Shown: positions 51,629-61,241 of the stretch, one piece after another
Layout: each line of letters starts with the position of its first letter
Numbering within the stretch: the first letter of the stretch is position 1
Source of the DNA: Flavimaricola marinus
Lineage (GTDB): Bacteria; Pseudomonadota; Alphaproteobacteria; Rhodobacterales; Rhodobacteraceae
Assembly (NCBI RefSeq): GCF_900184895.1
Contig: NZ_FXZK01000013.1
Coordinates: forward strand, 1 to 64,000
Reading direction: 5' to 3'
DNA length: 64,000 nucleotides
Program-made: the position numbers and the translations under genes
The notes under the pieces: generated by a model
The model's database searches: none
Told to the model about the DNA's origin: nothing
What the model saw: only the letters and a program-made list of their open reading frames with translations

Positions 51629-52509
51629 GTGCGCCCGAGATGATTGATGCCAAGGCACAGCGCAGTCTGACATCGCGTCAGATGGCGATGTATCGCTTTA
51701 CCCGCAACCCTGCGGCCTTGATCGGCGCACTTATTGTCGTCTCTGTGGTGATTGCCGCCATTTTCGCGCCATGGCTGGCGCCGTCGCCCGAAAGTGCGGG
51801 GTCGTTCGTGGACTTTCGCAATCGCCATATGGCCCCCTCGTGGGATAACGTAATGGGCACCGACAACGTGGGCCGCGACATCTTCAGCCGGGTGTTGTTC
51901 GGCTATCGCGTGTCGCTGGGGCTGGTCGTGGGGGTTTTGGGCGTCGCTGTCCCTTTGGGTGTCGTTTTGGGGCTGGTCGCGGGCTACTTCGGCGGCTGGA
52001 CAGAGACCATCGTGATGCGCTTTACCGACATAATGCTGGCCCTGCCGCCGCTGGCCATGGCGCTGGCGATCACCGCCGTTCTGTCGCCCAATCTGGTCAA
52101 CGCGATGATCGCCATCACCCTACTGTGGTGGACGTGGCACACCCGTCTGATCTATCGCATCGTTAAGGCACAGATGAACGAGGATTACGTCGAGGCGGCA
52201 AAGCTGGCAGGGGCGTCGCATTTCCACATCATGTTCCGCGAACTTCTGCCCAACTGCATCTCTGCGATTGCGGTCAAGATCTCGCTGGATGCGGGGTTCG
52301 TGATCCTGTTTGGCGCGTCTCTTTCGTTTCTGGGGTTGGGTATCCAACCGCCGACACCGGATCTGGGCACGATGGTTGCCACGGGTGCGGAATACATGCC
52401 CGAAATGTGGTGGCAGGCCGTCATGCCGGGGCTGGCGATCCTCTATGCGATCCTTGGGTTCAATCTTCTGGGCGATGGCCTGCGGGACATGCTGGATGTG
52501 GAATTATGA
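51625..52509 (+). CDS. Dipeptide/nickel-type ABC transporter permease (DppC type)
   Basis: A 294-residue permease with DppC landmarks: RFTRNPAALIGALIVVSVVI, HMAPSWDNVMGTDNVGRDIF, SRVLFGYRVSLGLVVGVLGV and the EAA loop YVEAAKLAGASHFHIMFREL. It forms the heterodimer with the DppB-type permease and overlaps the ATPase gene as ATGA (52506-52509). Confidence 0.92.
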   Translation: MSAPEMIDAKAQRSLTSRQMAMYRFTRNPAALIGALIVVSVVIAAIFAPWLAPSPESAGSFVDFRNRHMAPSWDNVMGTDNVGRDIFSRVLFGYRVSLGLVVGVLGVAVPLGVVLGLVAGYFGGWTETIVMRFTDIMLALPPLAMALAITAVLSPNLVNAMIAITLLWWTWHTRLIYRIVKAQMNEDYVEAAKLAGASHFHIMFRELLPNCISAIAVKISLDAGFVILFGASLSFLGLGIQPPTPDLGTMVATGAEYMPEMWWQAVMPGLAILYAILGFNLLGDGLRDMLDVEL

Positions 52510-54212
52510 GCGAACCATTACTGGATATCCGCAACCTGACCATCGGCTTTCGCGCCTACGGCCAATACCGCCGTGTGCTGCACGACGTGTCGCTTTCCGT
52601 GGGGCAGGGCGAACGCGTGTCCCTGATCGGGCAATCGGGATCGGGCAAGACCGTGACCATGCGCACGATCATCGGCACCTTGCCGATGCCCCCTGGCGAA
52701 GTTGAATCCGGATCAATCCAGTATGATCGAAGCTCATTGCTGGACCTGAACAAGATCGAGCGCAACAAGCTGAAGGGCACGGGCATCTCCATCGTGTTGC
52801 AAGACCCGATGCTGTCGTTCAATCCGGTGCTAACCATTGGGCGGCAAATGGACGACATCGTGCGTTATGGCGATGCACGGCTTGGCCAATCGCGCAGTCG
52901 GGACGCACGACGCAGGCACATCATCGACACCTTGGACAAAGTGCAATTGTCCGATGGAGATCGCATACTCGACAGCTACCCCATGATGTTGTCGGGCGGG
53001 ATGCGCCAGCGTGTGCTGATCGGCATGGCCTTGCTGAACAAGCCGCGTTTGCTGATCGCGGATGAACCGGGGACCGCGTTGGACGTTACCACGCAAGACG
53101 AGATTCTGGCGTTGCTGAACCGCCTAGTCGCCCAGGAGGGGTTGTCGCTGCTGCTGATCACCCACAACCTTGGCGTGGTGCGTGAAATGGCGGACCGCAT
53201 CTATGTGATGGACAAGGGCCGCATCGTCGAACACGGCACCCGCGAGGCGATCTTCAACGCTCCGCAGGACGATTACACCAAACGTCTGATGGCCGCCGTG
53301 CCGCCGCTTTATGGGCCTGATGTGGTGACAATCACCAACGACAAGACAGCCCCGAAACCGGCAATCGCGATCGAGGCCGTCAGCAAGGATTTCACATCTC
53401 GCAGCGGCATTTTCAACCAGCACAAGACCGAGCACCGCGCCGTCGATAGCGTTTCGATCAATGTCGCACAGGGCGATATTTTCGGGCTGGCGGGCGAAAG
53501 CGGGTCGGGGAAAACTACGCTGGCCAAGATGACGCTGGGGTTGATCGACCCGACCGAGGGGCGCATCGAAATCGACGGTCAGGATGTCGGGCAAACGCGG
53601 GGCACAGCTGATTTTCGCAAGCTGATCCAGATCGTCTATCAGAACCCCGGCTCATCATTGAACCCGCGCCGCACCATCACTGATCAGATCGCAGTGCCGC
53701 TGAAATTCACCGGCCACGAAAGCACGCGGATCAAGACTCGCGTGTGCGAACTGCTTGAGATGGTCGACCTGCCGGCGGATATGGCGAACATGTATCCTCA
53801 TGAATTGTCGGGCGGGCAGAAACAGCGGGTCGCGATTGCGCGGGCGCTCTCGGTGAACCCGCGGATTTTGGTGCTGGACGAACCCACGTCGGCGCTGGAT
53901 GTGCTCGTGCAATCCACGGTGATCGATCTGCTGCACCGGCTGCGGGCCGAATTTGACCTGACCTATCTGTTCATCAGCCACGACCTGTCGCTGATGCGGA
54001 ACTTCTGTAACCGCGTGGGCGTCATGCTGCGCGGGCAGATCGTCGAAGAAGGGCCGGTGGCGGATGTGTTCGGCACACCGCAGCATGCCTATACACGGGC
54101 CCTGCTGAGCGCGATTCCGGTTACGACCGACGCGGCTGAAGCCCTGAAACCCAAAGTCAGCAAAGAAGAACGCGGCGCGGTTTTGAATCGCTCAACCGCA
54201 ATTGGAGGATAG
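52506..54212 (+). CDS. Fused dipeptide-type ABC transporter ATPases (DppD-DppF)
   Basis: A 568-residue protein with two complete ATPase cassettes. First half: GQSGSGKT, IVLQDPMLSFNPVLTIGRQM, LSGGMRQRVLIGMALLNKPR and LLIADEPGTALD. Second half: GESGSGKT, IVYQNPGSSLNPRRTI, LSGGQKQRVAIARALSVNPR and [12 protein letters not shown]. Usually these are two genes; the fusion is common in alphaproteobacterial glutathione/peptide-type importers. It supplies ATP hydrolysis for the DppBC-type permeases. Confidence 0.92.
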   Translation: MSEPLLDIRNLTIGFRAYGQYRRVLHDVSLSVGQGERVSLIGQSGSGKTVTMRTIIGTLPMPPGEVESGSIQYDRSSLLDLNKIERNKLKGTGISIVLQDPMLSFNPVLTIGRQMDDIVRYGDARLGQSRSRDARRRHIIDTLDKVQLSDGDRILDSYPMMLSGGMRQRVLIGMALLNKPRLLIADEPGTALDVTTQDEILALLNRLVAQEGLSLLLITHNLGVVREMADRIYVMDKGRIVEHGTREAIFNAPQDDYTKRLMAAVPPLYGPDVVTITNDKTAPKPAIAIEAVSKDFTSRSGIFNQHKTEHRAVDSVSINVAQGDIFGLAGESGSGKTTLAKMTLGLIDPTEGRIEIDGQDVGQTRGTADFRKLIQIVYQNPGSSLNPRRTITDQIAVPLKFTGHESTRIKTRVCELLEMVDLPADMANMYPHELSGGQKQRVAIARALSVNPRILVLDEPTSALDVLVQSTVIDLLHRLRAEFDLTYLFISHDLSLMRNFCNRVGVMLRGQIVEEGPVADVFGTPQHAYTRALLSAIPVTTDAAEALKPKVSKEERGAVLNRSTAIGG

Positions 54213-54215
54213 TGA

Positions 54216-55760
54216 ATGATACGAATTGGCGTGGACGTTGGTGGCACCAACACCGATGCGGTGGTGATGGATGGGGACAAGATCCTTGCGGGCGTGAAAT
54301 CTCCGACCACCGAAGACGTGATGGGTGGTGTGGCCAACAGCATCACCAAGGTTCTTGAGGAGTCCGGCGTGAAGGGTGAAAAAGTTGGCGCCGTGATGAT
54401 CGGTACCACCCATTTCGTCAATGCCGTCGTTGAGCGTCGCCATATGGAACCCACTGCCGCCGTGCGCCTGTGTCTTCCTGCCGCGCAGTGTTTGCCGCCG
54501 ATGGTGGACTGGCCCGATGACATCCGCGAAGTCGTGGGCGGTCATTATTGGATGGCCAAGGGCGGGCACGAATTTGATGGGCGCGAGATCAGCGCCTTGG
54601 ACATGGATGAACTGGACCGGATTGCCGAAGAAATCGCCAAGGCCGGGCTTGAATCGATTGCGATTTCGTCGGTGTTTTCGCCGGTCAATGACGTGATGGA
54701 GCGCACCGCGATGGAGCGTCTGCAGAAACGGCTGCCCGATGCCAATTTCACCCTGTCTTCCGAAATTGGCCGTTTGGGGATCCTCGAGCGTGAAAACGCC
54801 GCGATCATGAATGCGTCGCTACGCGCGCTCTCGCGCCGAACGGTCGATGCCTTTGGCCGCGCGTTGGAGCAAGTGGGGCTGACCTGCCCCTATTATATCA
54901 CTCAGAACGACGGCACTCTGATGAACCGCGACTTCGTTCAGGCCTATCCGGTGCTGACATTTGCCAGCGGGCCGACGAACTCCATGCGCGGGGCGTCATT
55001 CCTGTCGGGCGAGGCCGATGCCATTGTTGTCGATATCGGCGGCACGACCACGGATGTGGGCGCGTTGGTCAAGGGGTTCCCCCGTCAGGCCAGCACCACG
55101 GTAGACGTGGGCGGTGTGCGCACCAATTTCCGTATGCCCGATGTCTATTCCATCGCCCTTGGCGGCGGCACGATTGTGGCCGGAGAAGGCCAGAAGATGA
55201 CCGTCGGGCCCCGCTCTGTCGGGTATCGCATTCTGCAGGACGCCATGGTCTTTGGCGGTGACACATTGACGGCAACGGATGTTGTCGTGGCGTTGGGCCT
55301 GTCCGGTTTGGGCGATGCAAGCAAGGTTGCCAGTCTCGATAAGGCGCGGCTGGAACATGCCGATGCGATGATTGATGAGATGGTGCTGAACGCCGTGGAA
55401 CGCATGCGGGTGTCGCCCGATCCGATCCCCATTCTGGCGGTCGGAGGCGGTTCGATCCTGATGCCTGATCAGATTGGCGATCTCCCGGTCATCCGGCCCG
55501 ATCATTTTGCCGTCGCCAACGCCGTGGGCGCGGCAATCGGCCAGATATCGGGGGAAGTCGATCGTATCTTCTCGCTTGAATCGATTTCACGGGCCGACGC
55601 GCTTGAACAGGCTCGCGAGGAGGCAACCGCAAAGGCGGTCTCTGCGGGGGCGCATCCAGACACCATCGAACTGCTGGATCAGGAAGATGTGCCGCTGGCC
55701 TATCTGCCTGGTCAGGCTACCCGCATTCGCCTGAAGGTCGTGGGGTCCATGGATGTCTGA
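54216..55760 (+). CDS. Hydantoinase/oxoprolinase family protein (HyuA-like)
   Basis: A 514-residue ASKHA-fold protein beginning MIRIGVDVGGTNTDAVVMDG (phosphate-1 loop), with GTTHFVNAVVERRH, SSEIGRLGILERENAAIMNA and DAIVVDIGGTTTDVGALVKG (phosphate-2 loop). The family hydrolyses cyclic amide bonds such as hydantoins or 5-oxoproline using ATP. It is shorter than full HyuA (about 690 residues), as in proteins that pair with DUF917 partners. GGAGG precedes the ATG; it overlaps the first DUF917 gene by eight bases. Confidence 0.85.
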   Translation: MIRIGVDVGGTNTDAVVMDGDKILAGVKSPTTEDVMGGVANSITKVLEESGVKGEKVGAVMIGTTHFVNAVVERRHMEPTAAVRLCLPAAQCLPPMVDWPDDIREVVGGHYWMAKGGHEFDGREISALDMDELDRIAEEIAKAGLESIAISSVFSPVNDVMERTAMERLQKRLPDANFTLSSEIGRLGILERENAAIMNASLRALSRRTVDAFGRALEQVGLTCPYYITQNDGTLMNRDFVQAYPVLTFASGPTNSMRGASFLSGEADAIVVDIGGTTTDVGALVKGFPRQASTTVDVGGVRTNFRMPDVYSIALGGGTIVAGEGQKMTVGPRSVGYRILQDAMVFGGDTLTATDVVVALGLSGLGDASKVASLDKARLEHADAMIDEMVLNAVERMRVSPDPIPILAVGGGSILMPDQIGDLPVIRPDHFAVANAVGAAIGQISGEVDRIFSLESISRADALEQAREEATAKAVSAGAHPDTIELLDQEDVPLAYLPGQATRIRLKVVGSMDV

Positions 55761-56856
55761 TACACTTAGAGAAGTCACGCTTGAGGATCTGGATGCTATT
55801 GAAATCGGCGCGGCGATCCTTGGCACTGGGGGCGGGGGCAACCCCTATATCGGCAAGCTGCGCTGCCGCGAAGAGTTGCGCAAGGGGCGCAAGATTCCGG
55901 TCATTCCGCTGAATGAACTGCCCGATGATGCGCTGGTTGTGTCCTTGGGCGGGATCGGAGCGCCGGTTGTCGGCGTCGAAAAGATCGAGGAAGGCGAGGA
56001 ATGCCTGCGTGCCCTTCGGGCCGTCGAACAGGAAGTCGGCAAAAAGGTCGACGCGCTCATCTCGGCGGAAATCGGTGGCGCGAATTCCATGGAACCGATG
56101 TTGACGGCCGCACAGGCCGGATTGCCCGTGGTGGATGGCGATGGCATGGGCCGCGCGTTCCCTGAAATGCAGATGATCACATGGTCGATCTATGGCCAGC
56201 GATCGACGCCTGCGGCGATGGCCGACGAAAAGGGCAATATCGTGGTGTTTCGCGAAACACCGAATGACAAATGGGTCGAAGATCTTGCCCGTGCCAGCGT
56301 CGTCGTCATGGGTGCCGCTGCTGGTCTGGCGCAGGCGCCGATGCGCGGTGAGTTCGTGAAACGCGCCGCCATTCCTGGGACGGTGACGCAGGCCTACAAT
56401 CTGGGCCGCGCCGTGCTGGATGCCAACCGCGACCACCGCGATCCTGTGCAGGCGGTCATCGATCATGAGGGCGGGCGGCTGTTGATGACGGCCAAGATTG
56501 TCGATCTTGAGCGGCACCTGAAGGGCGGCTTTGCTGTCGGGCATCTGTCACTGGAAGGCTACGGTGCCTTTGCCGGGGACAGTGGCAAGATCAATTTGCA
56601 AAACGAGTTCCTGATCTTCGCGCGTAACGAGGTTGTCGAGGTTTGTGTTCCGGACCTGATTGTCGTTCTGGACGCGGATACGGGCCACCCGATCACCACC
56701 GAGATGCTGCGCTATGGCCAACGGATCGCGGTGCTGGGTCTGCCCTGTCACGCCCTGTTGCGCACACCAGAAGCCCTGGCCGTCGTTGGCCCGGCTGCTT
56801 TCGGATATCCGGAAGTTGAATTTGTGCCGATGGCCGCAAAGGGGGACGCCAAATGA
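55753..56856 (+). CDS. DUF917 family protein, first copy
   Basis: A 367-residue DUF917 protein: LDAIEIGAAILGTGGGGNPYIGKL at the start, then ALISAEIGGANSMEPMLTAA, GLPVVDGDGMGRAFPEMQMI and KINLQNEFLIFARNEVVEVC. DUF917 proteins accompany HyuA-like proteins; from memory some have been linked to S-methyl thiohydantoin desulfuration, but a general function is not established. Translation is coupled on both sides by overlaps. Confidence 0.82.
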   Translation: MSDTLREVTLEDLDAIEIGAAILGTGGGGNPYIGKLRCREELRKGRKIPVIPLNELPDDALVVSLGGIGAPVVGVEKIEEGEECLRALRAVEQEVGKKVDALISAEIGGANSMEPMLTAAQAGLPVVDGDGMGRAFPEMQMITWSIYGQRSTPAAMADEKGNIVVFRETPNDKWVEDLARASVVVMGAAAGLAQAPMRGEFVKRAAIPGTVTQAYNLGRAVLDANRDHRDPVQAVIDHEGGRLLMTAKIVDLERHLKGGFAVGHLSLEGYGAFAGDSGKINLQNEFLIFARNEVVEVCVPDLIVVLDADTGHPITTEMLRYGQRIAVLGLPCHALLRTPEALAVVGPAAFGYPEVEFVPMAAKGDAK

Positions 56857-57938
56857 CACCGATCAAGACGATTGCCCGTGAAGACATGGAGAATATCGCC
56901 CTTGGTGGGGCCTTCCTTGGCACGGGGGGCGGGGGCGACCCCTATATCGGCAAACTGATCGCCGAACAGGCGATTGACGCCAATGGCCCCGTTGCCGTGA
57001 TCGACGTGGAAGATCTGGCAGATGATGCGTTGGTTGTGCCCGTGGCAATGATGGGCGCTCCCACGGTGATGCTAGAAAAGCTGCCGCGCGGCGACGAGGC
57101 CTACTCGGCTCTGCGCGCGCTGGAAGCTGTGATGGGCCGCAAGGCCGACGCGATCTTTTGCATCGAGGCGGGCGGGCTGAACTCGACGATCCCGATTGCC
57201 GTTGCCGCGACGGCTGGCCTGCCGATTGTAGACGGCGATGGCATGGGCCGCGCCTTTCCCGAATTACAGATGGTGTCGATGACCATGGCGGGGGTCTCTG
57301 CCTGCCCGATGACCATGGCCGACGAGAAAGGCAATGCGGTGACGATGAACACGGTCGACAACCTATCGACCGAGAAATTCGCTCGCTCCATCACCGTTGA
57401 AATGGGCGGTGCGGGCTTGATTGCGCTTTATCCGATGACGGGGGCACAGGCAAAAGAGGCCGTGTTGCGCGGTTCGATGAGCCTGATCCATTCCATCGGG
57501 CGCATCATCCACGAGGAACAGGCCGCCAACCGCAACTGCTCCGACCGCCTTGCGGCGGATTTGAATGGTATGCGCCTGTTTGAGGGGCGTGTTATGGATG
57601 TGGACCGCAAGACAACGGGCGGGTTTGCCCGTGGCAAAGCGGTGATCGAGGGGCTCGAAGGCTATGCAGGCCAAACCATGCACCTGCATTTCCAGAACGA
57701 ATTTTTGGTGGCGGAAACTGACGACGGCACACTGCTGGCCAGCACGCCCGATCTGATCTGCCTGCTGGATCTTGAGACCGGACTGCCGATCACGACCGAA
57801 ACAATGGGTTACGGATTTCGGGTGATCGTGTTCGGAATGCCCTGCGATCCTGCGTGGCGCAGCGAGCATGGCCTGCAACTCGTGGGGCCCCGCTACTTCG
57901 GATACGAGCACGACTACGTTCCAATAGAAGACCTGTAA
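56853..57938 (+). CDS. DUF917 family protein, second copy
   Basis: A 361-residue paralogue of the preceding gene (MENIALGGAFLGTGGGGDPYIGKL, GLPIVDGDGMGRAFPELQMV, QTMHLHFQNEFLVAETDDG). It overlaps the first copy as ATGA (56853-56856). Two tandem DUF917 proteins probably form a heteromeric enzyme with the HyuA-like protein. Confidence 0.82.
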   Translation: MTPIKTIAREDMENIALGGAFLGTGGGGDPYIGKLIAEQAIDANGPVAVIDVEDLADDALVVPVAMMGAPTVMLEKLPRGDEAYSALRALEAVMGRKADAIFCIEAGGLNSTIPIAVAATAGLPIVDGDGMGRAFPELQMVSMTMAGVSACPMTMADEKGNAVTMNTVDNLSTEKFARSITVEMGGAGLIALYPMTGAQAKEAVLRGSMSLIHSIGRIIHEEQAANRNCSDRLAADLNGMRLFEGRVMDVDRKTTGGFARGKAVIEGLEGYAGQTMHLHFQNEFLVAETDDGTLLASTPDLICLLDLETGLPITTETMGYGFRVIVFGMPCDPAWRSEHGLQLVGPRYFGYEHDYVPIEDL

Positions 57939-57972
57939 GGGTCCGCGAAACCAACCAACAAGGAGAAAGACA

Positions 57973-59541
57973 ATGACACATCTACGTTCCCTTCTGCTGG
58001 CCGCAGCGGCAACCGGTGCGCTTCTCGCCGCCGCCCCGGCCGCGGCAGACAATATCGTGACAGTCAACACGGTGCAGATTTTCGGCACGATCGATCCGGC
58101 CAAGATCAACGACTATACGGAATACATGGCCGCCGTGAACATGTACGAGGCCCTGACCACCCTTGACGGAGACGGCAATATCCAACCGCTTCTCGCCGAA
58201 AGCTGGGAGGTTTCGGATGACACGCTGACATGGACCTTTACCCTCAAGGAAGGCGCGACATTCCAGGATGGAAGCCCCGTCGAGGCCAAGGATGTCGTCT
58301 GGTCGATCGAGCGGCTGCTGGCGATCAACGAAGGCCCATCCTATCTGTTCAGCCCGATCATGTCGCAAGGCTCCGTCACCGCGCCTGACGCACGCACGGT
58401 GCAGATTGTCCTGAACGAGGTCTACACACCCTTCCTGACGACGACCCCGATCCTGTTCATCGTGAACTCTGATCTGGCGATGGAGAACGCGACCGATGAT
58501 GACCCATGGGCACAGGATTATCTGGCCAATACCAGCGTCGGCGCGGGAGCGTTTATGCTCGACAGCTGGAACCGCGGTGCGTCGATGACGCTCAAGGCAT
58601 ATGACGGCTATCACCTTGGCTGGGACGATCAGGGGATCGACGAAGTGCGTTTCGTCGTCACCAACGAGGAAGCAACCGTCAAGGCGCTGGCACAGGCCGG
58701 CGAACTGTCGATGTCCTCGGATGCGCAAGCGCAGGAGACCTATGCCGCCATTGGCGCGTTGGAGGACTACACCATCCTCGAATATCCGACAGCGACGAAT
58801 TTCTATTTCAAGCTGAATAACCAGCGCCCGCCAACCGATGATGCCAACATCCGCCGCGCCCTAGCACTCGCGACGGACTACGAGACAATCCGCGAATTCC
58901 TGCTGCCCGGCGAACCACTTGCCGGTCCGATGCCGCCGGTCTTCGCGGATGCTTTCCCCGATGACGTGCTGCCGCCGGAATTCGACCTGGAAGCGGCGCG
59001 CGCACTGGTCGAACAATCGGCATATGCAGGGCAGGGGCCGATCGACGTCGAAATGATGTATGTTGCGGGCCTTGCCTTCGAAGAAGAAATCGCGCTGCTG
59101 CAAAAGTCGATCCTCGATTCCATCGGCTTCAACACAATCCTTCGGCCCGAGCCGTGGAACCGGATGACCGAACTGGCCGCGAACGTGGATACGACCCCGG
59201 GTATGACGCAGGTGTTCTATGGGGCGACCTATCCGTCGCCTGACAGCTACTTCTTTAACCAGTCCCATTCGGATGCCGCGGGAACGTGGCAGTCGATGGA
59301 TTGGGTGATGAACGATGAAGTGGATGCCATGATTGACGAAGCCCGCTCGACCGCGGACGTGGATCGCCAGAACGAAATCTATCGTGACTTGCAGCGCATG
59401 CTGGTCGACCAACAGGCCTCGGTTTACGTGCTGACCCAACGGTCCCAGCAGGCCATGCACCGCTGCCTTGACGGGTTTACCTGGGTTCCGATGCAAAGCT
59501 TCGAATTCAATTTCCATACTATGAAATGGATTTGCGACTGA
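57973..59541 (+). CDS. Dipeptide-type solute-binding protein (family 5)
   Basis: A 522-residue periplasmic binding protein: signal peptide MTHLRSLLLAAAATGALLAAAPAAA (cleavage near residue 25), family 5 motifs MYEALTTLDGDGNIQPLLAESWEVSDD, WTFTLKEGATFQDGSPVEAKDVVWSIERL, and NIRRALALATDYETI. AAGGAG precedes the ATG. It serves the DppBCDF-type importer of the same operon; unusually the binding-protein gene is last instead of first. A terminator follows at 59570. Confidence 0.9.
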   Translation: MTHLRSLLLAAAATGALLAAAPAAADNIVTVNTVQIFGTIDPAKINDYTEYMAAVNMYEALTTLDGDGNIQPLLAESWEVSDDTLTWTFTLKEGATFQDGSPVEAKDVVWSIERLLAINEGPSYLFSPIMSQGSVTAPDARTVQIVLNEVYTPFLTTTPILFIVNSDLAMENATDDDPWAQDYLANTSVGAGAFMLDSWNRGASMTLKAYDGYHLGWDDQGIDEVRFVVTNEEATVKALAQAGELSMSSDAQAQETYAAIGALEDYTILEYPTATNFYFKLNNQRPPTDDANIRRALALATDYETIREFLLPGEPLAGPMPPVFADAFPDDVLPPEFDLEAARALVEQSAYAGQGPIDVEMMYVAGLAFEEEIALLQKSILDSIGFNTILRPEPWNRMTELAANVDTTPGMTQVFYGATYPSPDSYFFNQSHSDAAGTWQSMDWVMNDEVDAMIDEARSTADVDRQNEIYRDLQRMLVDQQASVYVLTQRSQQAMHRCLDGFTWVPMQSFEFNFHTMKWICD

Positions 59542-59569
59542 TCGCAGCGTAACCGTTTGAAATTGAAAA

Positions 59570-59597
59570 GGCGCCGGAGCAATCCGGCGTCTTTTTG
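59570..59597 (+). terminator. Rho-independent terminator after the binding-protein gene
   Basis: CGCCGGA (59572-59578), a four-base loop GCAA and TCCGGCG (59583-59589) are followed by TCTTTTTG. It ends the 50606-59541 operon. Confidence 0.85.
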
Positions 59598-59719
59598 CTG
59601 GACAGACGACGTTCCAATCGAGGACCCGCTGCCGACAGTGTTTGACTAGCGTTTCTTCAGGGCCGGCTCTTCGACGAGCGGGCCAAGCAAGACGAGACTT
59701 ATACATTAATCGGATGAGT

Positions 59720-60277
59720 TCACTCGCGGGCTATTTTATCTCCAGGGGTTATGCGCTGGCGCCGAAGGGGCGGTCGATAAACGCGATCTTGCCAAGGATA
59801 CCTGAGTTTGTAATGGATGTGGCTGGGTGTGATCGTTGGGATTGTCTCTAGCCTGCTGAGGGTCGCTTTGGCCGTTCGGAGGGAACGGAAGCTTTGGCGA
59901 CACCCTAGCAGCCGCTTCAACGCCGCATGATTGCTTGCGATTCGATTGTTGCATCATTTTCGGTCGACGCTGATGTAGGTTTCACCGACATGCCAGTCGA
60001 CCCTGGCGTGGCGCAGATGCTTCTCGGTGCGCTTGTTCAGTTCCGGGCCGAACTTCTGGACCCAACGATACAGCATAAAGCGATCAACCGTGATGTCCCG
60101 CTCTGCTAGACGATCGGGGATATCCTGATAGGAAAGCGGGTATCGCAGATACCACCGGATTGCATAGAGAATGATCTCATGCGGAAATAGTTGATGTTTG
60201 AGCAGTGATTGGCGCTGCATGCTCAACCTCAACAGCCAAAATCTGGCGGACAACAGAAGTTTATGCAACAGCCCCAT
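59720..60277 (-). mobile_element. IS6-family element with internally deleted transposase
   Basis: On the minus strand a frame from about 60220 gives the N-terminal half of an IS6 transposase (FPHEIILYAIRWYLRYPLSY, QDIPDRLAERDITVDRFMLY, RWVQKFGPELNKR, WHVGETYISVD). It hits TGA at 59952-59954 and then continues in the same frame with CNNRIASNHAALKRLLGCRQ and SFRSLRTAKATLSRLETI, the C-terminal part. The section between, roughly 90 residues with most of the DDE catalytic core, is missing. GGGGCTGTTGCATAAA near 60262-60277 (minus strand) looks like an IS6 terminal repeat. Inactive. Confidence 0.8.
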
Positions 60278-60789
60278 CACTTCCGCGAAAGACGGTCTTC
60301 GTCATCCACGACACTAAAGACGCAACCTTCGCTGCTCCATCGCCACAACACGATATGGAAGTCCGATGACAACGCGCCCTTCGCAAAACTCTGGATCAGA
60401 AGCCCCGCGAACCGATCTGCTATGAGGGCGCTTGCTAAATTTTGTGTCGGCACAGGTTGGCCATCGAGCATCTTCATGCGCCATGCAGGGTCGGCAAGCA
60501 TCGACATTGTCATACCATACCGGTCAAGTCCGCCCAGATCGCGGGTATCGAAAATAGGCCCAAGGTCGGCCTTGTAGGATATCAGGATCGTGGGTTGCAG
60601 GCTGCCGACCTGGTTGGCTTCCCGAAGCGCGGTCGCGGGGCTCAGCGCCGTGTAGAGGGCAGGGATGCCGTTGGCATTAAAGCGCCCTCCATAGAGTTCA
60701 GCGCCTCGTCCGGACATAGGCGCGCGGGCATAGACCGGGTTCAGGGCGCGATAGAGTGGCCCTGTGTAGCGTCCATCTTTCAGCGGCAT
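60277..60789 (-). CDS. RES-domain toxin
   Basis: A 170-residue RES protein: PLYRALNPVYARAPMSGRGAELYGGRFN with conserved R14, then ALYTALSPATALREANQ with E57. RES toxins of RES-Xre pairs degrade or transfer NAD+ in the cell. The antitoxin gene is upstream at 60891, but the two are separated by 101 bp rather than overlapping. The end of the gene abuts the IS6 terminal repeat, so the last residues may derive from the insertion border. Confidence 0.8.
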   Translation of the reverse strand: MPLKDGRYTGPLYRALNPVYARAPMSGRGAELYGGRFNANGIPALYTALSPATALREANQVGSLQPTILISYKADLGPIFDTRDLGGLDRYGMTMSMLADPAWRMKMLDGQPVPTQNLASALIADRFAGLLIQSFAKGALSSDFHIVLWRWSSEGCVFSVVDDEDRLSRK

Positions 60790-60890
60790 CTCAGCGTCAC
60801 GCCATTCAAAAATATAGTGTGTGACACCAATGTCCCGAGAACACGAAGTGTGACTGGGTATCGGTGTCTCATGTCTTGGCGGGGCGCGCT

Positions 60891-61241
60891 TTAGGCAAAG
60901 ACGCCCGCATCGACCGCATCGATGTACTCCAGAACTTGCTGAGCTTTGCCTTCCTGAACCAGCTGCATGGCTGTCCGGCCATCAAAGCCGGGCAGGGGCT
61001 CTGACCGGTACCATGCATAGGCCATCAGTTCCGAGCCGAAGCGGGGCTCGACTTTGTTCAGCACCTCTACCAATTCGCGCAGGCGGCGCTGCGTCTTGTC
61101 CGAACCGATGCGGGTTCGCCTCTGCAACGCGTCTTTGCCCAAGCCGACGGTCAATGCGATCTCTTCTGCTGATGTGCGTAGCACCGCGGCGATCTTGCGC
61201 GGTTCGAATTGCCCAGCTTCAGCAAAGTTCGTGATGTGCAT
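60891..61241 (-). CDS. Xre/MbcA/ParS-type antitoxin (DUF2384)
   Basis: A 116-residue protein with an N-terminal Xre-like helix region (EPRKIAAVLRTSAEEIALTVGLGKDALQRR) and the C-terminal DUF2384 toxin-binding domain (ELMAYAWYRSEPLPGFDGRTAMQLVQEGKAQQVLEYIDAVDAG). It precedes the RES toxin in the normal order and should neutralise it and repress the promoter. Confidence 0.85.
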   Translation of the reverse strand: MHITNFAEAGQFEPRKIAAVLRTSAEEIALTVGLGKDALQRRTRIGSDKTQRRLRELVEVLNKVEPRFGSELMAYAWYRSEPLPGFDGRTAMQLVQEGKAQQVLEYIDAVDAGVFA

